From CAZDAW01 sp964503685 (GTDB taxonomy: Bacteria; Chloroflexota; Anaerolineae; Anaerolineales; Anaerolineaceae), in the NCBI GenBank assembly GCA_964503685.1, contig CAZDAW010000094.1:1-14323 (forward strand): 14,323 bases of DNA, read 5' to 3'. Under the pieces are notes generated by a model. It searched no databases. It had not been told where the DNA came from and saw nothing but the letters and a program-made list of their open reading frames with translations. The first letter of the stretch is position 1. Each line of letters begins with the position of its first letter. Positions 1 to 5,546 of this stretch are shown one piece after another. A program made the position numbers and the translations under genes.

Positions 1-344
1 TAGCCGGACACGGGATCAATATTATGGCGTTTTGTAAAGATTACAACGCCCGTACTTCTAACCGGGTAGGTGAAGTGATTCCGGCGGAAATCAGCGTTTA
101 TACCGATGGATCATTTACCTTTGTTTTGAAAACACCCCCCGCGGCAATTTTGTTACGCAAAGCAGCCGGTGTAGAAAAAGGTTCAGATCAACCTAATCGA
201 AACAAAGTTGGCAAAGTGACCCGCGCTCAAATCAAAGAGATCGCGGAAATAAAAATGAAAGACATGAACGCTATTGACCTGGAAGGCGCTATGCGCCAAA
301 TTGAGGGTACTGCTCGCAATATGGGGCTTACCGTAGTTGATTAA
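1..344 (+). CDS. rplK: Large ribosomal subunit protein L11 (5' partial)
   Basis: L11 belongs to the GTPase-associated centre of the 50S subunit, where it binds 23S rRNA and contacts elongation factors. The reading frame is open from the window edge (first full codon at position 3). It begins with the end of the N-terminal signature, AGHGINIMAFCKDYNART, so the ATG at 24 is internal and not the start. The rest covers the N-domain core (SFTFVLKTPPAAILLRKAAG) and the C-terminal rRNA-binding domain (NKVGKVTRAQIKEIAEIK), ending normally at GLTVVD. About 27 N-terminal residues lie outside the window. rplA follows after 47 bases, the standard rplK-rplA order. The family identification is secure. Confidence 0.97.
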   Translation, partial: AGHGINIMAFCKDYNARTSNRVGEVIPAEISVYTDGSFTFVLKTPPAAILLRKAAGVEKGSDQPNRNKVGKVTRAQIKEIAEIKMKDMNAIDLEGAMRQIEGTARNMGLTVVD

Positions 345-391
345 CCCTGTGGGAGGGTCAAAAAACCCGCTTGAACCACAAAGGAGATTTT

Positions 392-1111
392 ATGCCTAAA
401 CACGGAAAAAAATATCTTGCCGCATCGGCAAAAATTGAATCAAATCGAAACTACACACCAGCAGAAGCTCTGGCTTTAGTAAAAGATACATCAATCACCA
501 AATTCGACGGAACAGTAGAAGTTCACATGCGATTGGGACTTGATCCCCGTCAGGCTGACCAGCAGGTTAGAGACGTTGTAGTCTTACCACACGGCCTTGG
601 GAAAACGGTTCGCGTGTTGGTTTTCGCCCAGGGCGAAGGCGCGACAAAAGCGCAAGAAGCAGGCGCCGACTTTATTGCTGACAGCGATGAAATGATCAAT
701 AAAATCCAAAACGGGTGGACAGACTTCGATGTGGCAATTGCCACCCCTGATATGATGGGTAAAGCGGGTAAATTAGGTCGCGTACTTGGTCCGCGTGGGT
801 TAATGCCTAACCCCAAAGCTGGTACTGTTGTTCCCCCCGAAGATTTACCCCGTGTCATCAATGAAGCCAAAGCCGGTCGCGTTGAATTCCGTTTGGATAA
901 AACAGCCAATCTGCATGTACCAATTGGCAAAGTATCTTTTGATACCGATAAACTCTACAATAATTTAGCAGCTTTTATGGAAGCGCTCAAAAAAGCCAAA
1001 CCCGCTTCTGCTAAAGGAACCTTTATCAAACGCGCAACGCTAACATCTACGATGGGCCCCGGTGTTCATGTTGATGTAAATCAAATACAAACGATGACAG
1101 TGCGAGAGTAA
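392..1111 (+). CDS. rplA: Large ribosomal subunit protein L1
   Basis: L1 forms the mobile L1 stalk on 23S rRNA and helps release deacylated tRNA from the E site. In many bacteria it also represses its own operon by binding the mRNA. The 239-residue product, starting MPKHGKKYL, is close to the family's usual 230-240. It shows the family signature around GRVLGPRGLMPNPKAGTV and the C-terminal KGTFIKRATLTSTMGPGV segment. I chose the ATG at 392 because AAGGAG lies at 381-386, five bases upstream. An in-frame TTG at 371 would place that Shine-Dalgarno sequence inside the gene. A 188-base leader separates it from rplJ. Confidence 0.97.
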   Translation: MPKHGKKYLAASAKIESNRNYTPAEALALVKDTSITKFDGTVEVHMRLGLDPRQADQQVRDVVVLPHGLGKTVRVLVFAQGEGATKAQEAGADFIADSDEMINKIQNGWTDFDVAIATPDMMGKAGKLGRVLGPRGLMPNPKAGTVVPPEDLPRVINEAKAGRVEFRLDKTANLHVPIGKVSFDTDKLYNNLAAFMEALKKAKPASAKGTFIKRATLTSTMGPGVHVDVNQIQTMTVRE

Positions 1112-1125
1112 TAGAACAAAAAAAT

Positions 1126-1280
1126 TAGTGCATCTCTTCACTGTAGACCGCAGGTGCAAAAATAGGCTTAATTTCCTGCCGAGGTGAAGACTTTCAAAAG
1201 TCGTACAGACAATCCCAATTATTGAGGATGAAAGTCTTTGCCCGGCAGCTATAACAGGCAAAGACTTTTTTATTTTTTTA
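1126..1280 (+). promoter_or_regulatory. L10 leader: ribosomal-protein autoregulatory mRNA element
   Basis: This cis-acting RNA lets free L10 (with L7/L12) shut down rplJ-rplL transcription. Conserved L10-leader blocks are visible: GTAGACCGCAGGTGC at 1143-1157 and TTAATTTCCTGCCGAGGTG at about 1169-1186. An outer stem pairs TCTTCAC (1135-1141) with GTGAAGA (1184-1190), and an inner stem pairs GCAGG (1150-1154) with CCTGC (1175-1179). Between them is the internal loop that mimics the L10 site of 23S rRNA. AAGACTTTC (1187-1195) can alternatively pair with GAAAGTCTT (1230-1238), forming an antiterminator. That pairing competes both with the outer stem and with the terminator downstream. The family call is from established knowledge; the pairings are read directly from the sequence. 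Confidence 0.92.
1231..1279 (+). terminator. Conditional intrinsic terminator (attenuator) before rplJ
   Basis: A perfect 12-bp stem pairs AAAGTCTTTGCC (1231-1242) with GGCAAAGACTTT (1257-1268), around a 14-base loop, and is followed by a T-rich run to 1279. It sits directly before the rplJ Shine-Dalgarno sequence. Its 5' arm is shared with the antiterminator, so it should form only when L10 holds the upstream leader folded. Confidence 0.92.
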
Positions 1281-1282
1281 GG

Positions 1283-1295
1283 AAAGGAGGTGATT
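1283..1295 (+). promoter_or_regulatory. Extended Shine-Dalgarno sequence of rplJ
   Basis: AAAGGAGGTGATT starts here. Its AAAGGAGGTGAT part is complementary to the classical bacterial 16S rRNA 3' end (ATCACCTCCTTT). It probably compensates for the weaker TTG start codon at 1300 and decides that start. Confidence 0.85.
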
Positions 1296-1299
1296 TTCA

Positions 1300-1836
1300 T
1301 TGGCTATATCGAAGCAAAAGAAACAAGATGTCCTGAAACAATATCAGGATTGGTTTAATCGCAGCCAGGCAGTGATTATGATGGAATATGTGGGCCTGTC
1401 AATGAAAGATATTGATGCATTGCGCGCCAAAGTGCGCGAGGCTGGTGGTGAATTTCATGTTGTAAAAAACACCATAGGTAAAATCGCATTCAACAATGCT
1501 GGCGCCCAAATACCCGAAAATTTATTTGAAGGCAGCACCGCAGTTGGTTTTGCTTTTACTGACGCTCCTGCTATGGCAAAAGCAATCGCAGATTTTGCGA
1601 AAACATCAGAATTTATTAAGATTAAAGGCGGTTTGCTTGGTAAACAGTCATTAAGCGCTGCTGATGTTAAAGCTTTGGCCGATTTGCCGCCATTACCCGT
1701 TATGCGAGCAAAAATGCTGGGTACGTTCCTGGCGCCAGCCAGCCAACTCGTCCGAACGCTTGCAGAACCGGCACGTCAGATAGCTGCTGTTATCAAATCT
1801 TATTCAGAGAAAGATGTCGCTATAGCAAGCAATTAA
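1300..1836 (+). CDS. rplJ: Large ribosomal subunit protein L10
   Basis: L10 anchors the L7/L12 stalk to 23S rRNA next to L11 and is the repressor that reads the leader upstream. The 178-residue product has the usual length. The N-terminal rRNA-binding domain includes YVGLSMKDIDALRAKVREAG and the VVKNTIGKIAF stretch. The C-terminal helix that carries L7/L12 dimers is seen as ASQLVRTLAEPARQIAAVIKSY. The start is TTG at 1300, nine bases after an exceptionally strong AAAGGAGG. No in-frame ATG near the expected N-terminus gives the family start MAISKQKKQD. rplL follows after 105 bases. Confidence 0.97.
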   Translation: MAISKQKKQDVLKQYQDWFNRSQAVIMMEYVGLSMKDIDALRAKVREAGGEFHVVKNTIGKIAFNNAGAQIPENLFEGSTAVGFAFTDAPAMAKAIADFAKTSEFIKIKGGLLGKQSLSAADVKALADLPPLPVMRAKMLGTFLAPASQLVRTLAEPARQIAAVIKSYSEKDVAIASN

Positions 1837-1941
1837 TTCGGGTTGAGTAAAGCGAGAAGTCGCTGGTGTATTTACCAACTAATTTGTAAACAATTGGAAA
1901 CTAAATTATAGAATTTTGCAATTTGCAAGGAGAATATAAAA

Positions 1942-2325
1942 ATGGCTGATCTTGATAAACTTATGGAAGAACTGAGCGCGTTAAGTGTGCTCGAAGCTGC
2001 AGAACTGGTAAAGAAACTTGAAGAAAAATGGGGTGTTTCCGCAGCCGCTCCTGTCGCAGCAGTCGCTGTTGCTGCCCCGGCCGGCGGCGCTCCTGCCGAA
2101 CCCGCTGAAGAAAAGACCGAATTTGATGTCGTCATCAAAGACGCCGGTCCCAAGAAGATCGAAACGATTAAAGTCATCCGCCAGCTAACCAATCTGGGCC
2201 TGGGAGAAGCGAAGGCCATGGCAGAAACAGCCGGTGGTAAAATCCTGACCGCCGTCAGTAAGGCCGCAGCTACCGATGCCAAATCAAAATTGGAAGTAGC
2301 CGGTGCTGTGATCGAAGTCGTATAA
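1942..2325 (+). CDS. rplL: Large ribosomal subunit stalk protein L7/L12
   Basis: L7/L12 is the multi-copy stalk protein that recruits translational GTPases. The 127 residues divide into an N-terminal dimerisation helix pair (about 1-32), an Ala/Pro/Gly-rich hinge (about 33-57), and the globular factor-binding domain (about 58-127), with IRQLTNLGLGEAKAMAE as its core. The ATG at 1942 is preceded by AAGGAG at 1927-1932. The 105-base gap after rplJ contains a small GCGA/TCGC hairpin but no obvious terminator, so the two genes should share a transcript. The gene ends the operon here, because a strong terminator follows and no rpoB is present. Confidence 0.97.
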   Translation: MADLDKLMEELSALSVLEAAELVKKLEEKWGVSAAAPVAAVAVAAPAGGAPAEPAEEKTEFDVVIKDAGPKKIETIKVIRQLTNLGLGEAKAMAETAGGKILTAVSKAAATDAKSKLEVAGAVIEVV

Positions 2326-2345
2326 GTATCCGCGAATCACCAAAA

Positions 2346-2394
2346 AATAAAAATGGGAGCAGTATAGATAAAAGCTGTTCTCCCATTTTTATTT
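2346..2394. terminator. Bidirectional terminator between rplL and the repeat protein gene
   Basis: A 14-bp perfect stem pairs AATAAAAATGGGAG (2346-2359) with CTCCCATTTTTATT (2380-2393). Inside it is a further CAG/CTG pairing. The 3' side is T-rich on the plus strand, and the A-run before the left arm gives a T-run on the minus strand. It can therefore stop both rplL transcription and the converging gene that ends at 2471. Confidence 0.9.
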
Positions 2395-2470
2395 AACATG
2401 GGTAAGCGCACACAATTTATGGCTATCAATTCTTGATGATAAATGATAACCCTACTTGTCTGCGATTCAA

Positions 2471-3580
2471 CTAATTATAGAACCAGTTATAAGCATAATA
2501 GCCATAATATGGGTTTTCCAACCGGATAGCAATTCTATCAAGCCCATACAACGAAGCCGGTATATCATAAGTGGCAGTAAACGATCCGCCTGAGCCGGAA
2601 TTAACTGTTGTAACTAAAACGCCATTAATACCTTGCGTACCAAACTCACCCATTCGTACATCAAAAACCATATTAGCAGGGAAGTTATTTGTTTGAATAG
2701 TTACTTGAGAATCACTGACTACGCTGACAATATTAAATGTGGGGATTCCTGAATAGTACCCCCACCAATTTACAGGCGTCGAAGTCGGGTAAGGACCGCC
2801 AGTTCCGGGCGTCACAGTCGCCACAACCCCAGTAGTATTATTATAGAACCAATTGTAAGCATAATAACCATAATATAGATTCTCTAAACGAATGGCTATT
2901 TTATATTGACCTTGTAATGATGCCGGAATATCATAAGTGGCAGTAAATGAGCCGCCAGAGCCCGAGTTAATCGTTGTGACCAGAACACCATTCACCCCAC
3001 GGGTACCCATTAAGCCCATTCGTACATCGAAGGTCATATTCGCCGGGAAATTACTGGTCTGGATGGTCACCTGTGAATCACGAGCTACGCTGACAATACT
3101 GAAAGTGGGTATCCCGGTATAGTAACCATAATAATCCCACCAATATACCGGTGTAGAAGTAGGATAAGGGCCGCCAGTTCCGGGGGTTACAGTAGGCGCA
3201 GTACCACTTGTGTTATTATAGAACCAATCGTAAGCGTAATAGCCATAATATAGATTCTCCAGACGAATGGCGATTCGATACTGCCCATATAATGAGGCCG
3301 GGATATCAAACGTAGCAGTAAATGAACCGCCCGAACCAGAGTTAATCGTCGTCACCAGAACGCCATTAATCCCCTGTGTGCCATACAAACCCATTCGCAC
3401 ATCAAAGTTCATACCTGCCGGAAAATTATAGGTCTGAATGGTTACCTTTGAATCGGGCACCACACTAACGATTGACGTTGTTGGAATTGCAGCAGATGCC
3501 GGCGTTACAGACACAAATGCCATCTCTACAATAAAACCCAACAAAATCAATGATAGAACAACAGGTTTAATTGATTTCAT
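2471..3580 (-). CDS. Secreted protein with three tandem 91-residue beta-sandwich-like repeats
   Basis: I recognise no named family. The 369-residue product starts with a Sec-type signal peptide: basic MKSIK, a hydrophobic core at 7-25, and a likely cleavage after TPASA-A near residues 30-31. Three units follow at residues 32-122, 157-247 and 279-369. Each carries VTIQT-NFPA-M-FDVRMG, GVLVTT-NSGSGGSFTATYDIPASL and an aromatic end, YYGYYAY-WFYN. The alternating hydrophobic pattern suggests an Ig-like beta-sandwich. The units are joined by two near-identical linkers containing VTPGTGGPYPTSTPV. The protein ends exactly at the end of the third unit, with no anchor or sorting signal. The ATG at 3580 has GAGGAAA six bases upstream. 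It faces the ribosomal operon and appears to be a single-gene unit. A surface or extracellular matrix role is an inference. Confidence 0.85.
   Translation of the reverse strand: MKSIKPVVLSLILLGFIVEMAFVSVTPASAAIPTTSIVSVVPDSKVTIQTYNFPAGMNFDVRMGLYGTQGINGVLVTTINSGSGGSFTATFDIPASLYGQYRIAIRLENLYYGYYAYDWFYNNTSGTAPTVTPGTGGPYPTSTPVYWWDYYGYYTGIPTFSIVSVARDSQVTIQTSNFPANMTFDVRMGLMGTRGVNGVLVTTINSGSGGSFTATYDIPASLQGQYKIAIRLENLYYGYYAYNWFYNNTTGVVATVTPGTGGPYPTSTPVNWWGYYSGIPTFNIVSVVSDSQVTIQTNNFPANMVFDVRMGEFGTQGINGVLVTTVNSGSGGSFTATYDIPASLYGLDRIAIRLENPYYGYYAYNWFYN
2474..3487 (-). repeat. Three tandem repeats within the secreted protein gene
   Basis: In coding order the units lie at 3215-3487, 2840-3112 and 2474-2746, with offsets of 375 and 366 bases. 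The copies are very similar at DNA level as well as protein level. For example, TTATAGAACCA followed by a TAAGC-TAATA-CCATAATAT block recurs near 2475, 2841 and 3216. This points to recent duplication or ongoing gene conversion. The different offsets come from the linker between units 1 and 2, which is three residues longer. Confidence 0.9.
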
Positions 3581-3932
3581 ATTGTTTCCTCGCTATTTTC
3601 GATCGACACGCTGTCTTGATCGTCTTACAAAACCCATTCAGTGGAAGAGATAACGAAAAACAACCAGCGTTTTCTCATCTTAAACATAATTTACATGAAT
3701 ATTAAGAAAAATACAATAGCATTTACCAAATGGCTATATCTTATGTATTATGAATATAATTCTATTGATTATACGTAAAAAACCGATTAAAAGTTCCCGA
3801 TCTACCATGTGTTTCCATTGTTGACCAATACGTCGATCGTTAGCGCGTCAAATTACATCGATGGGCCATCTCTATCAATAACCTCTACGCGACTAAACCA
3901 TTCAATGAATCAACTTGTGCTATACTGGAGAT
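3581..3932. other. AT-rich divergent intergenic region
   Basis: These about 350 bases separate the minus-strand repeat gene from the plus-strand membrane cluster. The part from 3661 to about 3790 is strongly AT-rich. The region must hold the promoter of the minus-strand gene. A weak candidate on the minus strand is TTGTAT, 17 bases, TAAATT (about 3715-3676), but the matches are poor. The plus-strand promoter is listed separately. I see no RNA gene, no credible small coding sequence and no mobile-element end here. Confidence 0.6.
3918..3926 (+). promoter_or_regulatory. Extended -10 promoter of the membrane/ASKHA cluster
   Basis: TGCTATACT matches an extended -10 element (TGN followed by a TATAAT-like hexamer, 5 of 6). 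No good -35 hexamer is seen 16-18 bases upstream, as is common for extended -10 promoters. The expected start of transcription, six or seven bases after the hexamer, falls on or next to the ATG at 3933. The mRNA would then be leaderless. This is an inference from spacing. Confidence 0.5.
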
Positions 3933-4190
3933 ATGCCGAAAAATCAAAAATATTGGGATATGTGGGCACAATACTTGCAGCAACGGGGGTTGGATACAGC
4001 CGTTGCATTATTATTAGATTGCATAGGGCCATTATCTATGCTGAGCGCCCAAGGTATCCATTTTGGGGCGCCCTTCCTCCGTCGAATTCTTCCAAATGAG
4101 CAACTGGAAGCGTTAGCGAATATACTTGAGGACGAAGAAGAGACTCACAGTTTTGCCACTTTCTTACGTGAGGGAATAATCAGTGAATGA
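3933..4190 (+). CDS. Small conserved-looking hypothetical protein, first gene of the cluster
   Basis: I do not recognise this 85-residue protein. It begins MPKNQKYWDMWAQYLQQRG and appears mostly helical and soluble. A hydrophobic helix (TAVALLLDCIGPLSMLSAQG, residues 22-41) is followed by an acidic stretch, EDEEE (66-70). A helix carrying FLREGIISE ends it. An in-frame TTG at 3915 lies before the -10 element, so the ATG at 3933 is preferred. GGAG at 3927-3930 is only two bases from the ATG, too close for normal use, which fits leaderless translation. Its last eight bases overlap the next gene, indicating translational coupling. The middle segment could dock on the membrane subunits, but no function can be assigned. 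Confidence 0.7.
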   Translation: MPKNQKYWDMWAQYLQQRGLDTAVALLLDCIGPLSMLSAQGIHFGAPFLRRILPNEQLEALANILEDEEETHSFATFLREGIISE

Positions 4191-4926
4191 TCTGAGTACT
4201 CTGGGATTGGTAATCGTGGTAATAACAGCCGGATTGATGGTTGCTTTTACTATTTTAGGACGAAAACGTCTCGCGCGGCATCTGCGTGACATTCCTGCCT
4301 ATGCCCAATTAAGACGTGCAATTGGCTTAGCAGTAGAGGAAGGCACCCGGTTACATGTTTCACTGGGAAAGGCAAGCATTTTCAGCGATAGAAATACTTC
4401 GTCTCTGATCGGATTAAGCGTTTTGGAACGTATTGCCCAAATGACATTAATCAGTGATCGTCCGCCATTATCAACATCGGGTGATCCGACCCTATCAATC
4501 TTAAGTCAGGATGTATTGTCATCAAATTATCGCATCGCCAACAACATTGAGGCCTATAACCCTTCTCGAGGTCGGATAACCGGGCTGACTCCATTCTCTT
4601 ATGCAGCGGGTGTTATTCCTGCAATTAATGAAGAACAGATTTCAACAAATATTTTAATTGGTAATTTTGGGAATGAAATAGCAATCCTCACCGACGCCAT
4701 CGAGCAAAAAAGCTCTTCCCTAATTGCTGCCAGTGATCACATTCCAGCACAAGCAATACTATATGCTTCAACCCAAGAACCATTGATCGGAGAAGAATTA
4801 TACGGTGCAGGAGCCTATTTACATGCCAAACCAATGCATGTCGCCAGTCTTCAAACAGAAGACGCATTGAGATGGTTATGCATATTAATCATAATTGGCG
4901 GCGCCATATATAATCTGCTGGTATAA
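4183..4926 (+). CDS. Two-anchor membrane protein resembling DUF6754
   Basis: The 247-residue product has one transmembrane helix at each end (about 6-25 and 230-246). The first is followed by RKRLARHLRD, a positive-inside signal that places the central domain in the cytosol. The domain carries LHVSLGKASIFSD (58-70), ISDRPPLSTSGDPTLSILSQ (90-109), NILIGNFGNEIAIL (156-169) and LIGEELYGAGAYLHAKPMHVA (201-221). This pattern is what I remember of the DUF6754 family of Chloroflexota, which has no known function; the match is from memory. The GTG start at 4183 has GAGGGA at 4170-4175. It overlaps the upstream gene by eight bases, and two bases separate it from the next. Glycine-rich loops next to acidic residues could suit a ligand-binding fold, but no catalytic motif is recognised. 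Confidence 0.8.
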   Translation: MNDLSTLGLVIVVITAGLMVAFTILGRKRLARHLRDIPAYAQLRRAIGLAVEEGTRLHVSLGKASIFSDRNTSSLIGLSVLERIAQMTLISDRPPLSTSGDPTLSILSQDVLSSNYRIANNIEAYNPSRGRITGLTPFSYAAGVIPAINEEQISTNILIGNFGNEIAILTDAIEQKSSSLIAASDHIPAQAILYASTQEPLIGEELYGAGAYLHAKPMHVASLQTEDALRWLCILIIIGGAIYNLLV

Positions 4927-4928
4927 AC

Positions 4929-5543
4929 GTGAAATCGCCACTTTCTGTTATCGTCGCTATTGGGGTTGGTCTCCTGATATTATTGGGGTATTTTTTTAAT
5001 ACACCGATTCTGTCAATCATACAGACCGAACTCATTAGCTGGGCAATTACACTGACCGCCGTTTCTATTCTTGTCGGCGTCATAAGCCTGTTAACAGTGC
5101 ATTTAAGGAAAATACAGAATAAAGATAAGGGTATTGTTAACAGCCTGATACTCATCCTCGGCTTTATAACAACTCTTGCCCTGGGAATTTATTATGGGCC
5201 TATGGCTCCAATCTTTCAGAGCATTTGGGGCACAATACAAATACCTGTTGAAACCAGTCTACTCGGTTTATTGGCAATCAGCCTGGCTTACGCCATCTTC
5301 CGTGTTTTTCATCGAAAAATCAACCTGTTTTCAGTAATATTTGTTATCACGGTCTTGCTGATGTTGCTGATTAACTCTGGGTTTTTGCCCATTAATAACG
5401 TACCTTTTTTCAAGGACATTGCCTATATATTGAATCAGATACCGGTTGCTGGCGCCCGAGGCATTTTGTTGGGTATAGCATTAGGCAGTCTAACAACCGG
5501 TTTACGTGTTCTGTTGGGTTCTGATCGTCCTTATCGAGGATAA
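4929..5543 (+). CDS. Polytopic membrane protein of unknown function (about six helices)
   Basis: The 204-residue product is almost entirely hydrophobic. Probable helices lie at about 5-23, 35-58, 70-90, 108-127, 132-150 and 173-195. A basic loop, LRKIQNKDKG, follows the second helix, and a basic C-terminus ends in GSDRPYRG. A conserved-looking loop GARGILLGIALGSLTTGLRVLLGSDRP precedes the end. The GTG start at 4929 lies only two bases after the previous stop, with no clear Shine-Dalgarno sequence, so translation probably depends on coupling. No transporter signature is recognised. In this context it is probably an integral subunit of the same complex as its neighbours. Confidence 0.8.
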   Translation: MKSPLSVIVAIGVGLLILLGYFFNTPILSIIQTELISWAITLTAVSILVGVISLLTVHLRKIQNKDKGIVNSLILILGFITTLALGIYYGPMAPIFQSIWGTIQIPVETSLLGLLAISLAYAIFRVFHRKINLFSVIFVITVLLMLLINSGFLPINNVPFFKDIAYILNQIPVAGARGILLGIALGSLTTGLRVLLGSDRPYRG

Positions 5544-5546
5544 TGA

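Noticed and set aside
344..358. ACCCT/AGGGT hairpin after rplK
   Set aside because: There is no T-run after it, so it is not a terminator. An L1-binding role cannot be shown from the sequence alone.
371..391. In-frame TTG upstream of rplA giving seven extra residues
   Set aside because: It would place the AAGGAG Shine-Dalgarno sequence inside the gene, and L1 proteins normally begin at the MPKHGKKY-type segment.
550..930. Minus-strand open frame within rplA
   Set aside because: Antisense shadow of a strongly conserved ribosomal gene.
1872..2282. Minus-strand open frame covering rplL
   Set aside because: Shadow of the Ala-rich rplL coding sequence; no independent evidence.
3821..3849. TTGACC as a -35 element
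   Set aside because: No -10-like hexamer lies 16-18 bases downstream.
3809..4099. Open frame overlapping the start of the cluster
   Set aside because: It overlaps the better-supported 85-residue gene in another frame and has no Shine-Dalgarno sequence or protein-like pattern.
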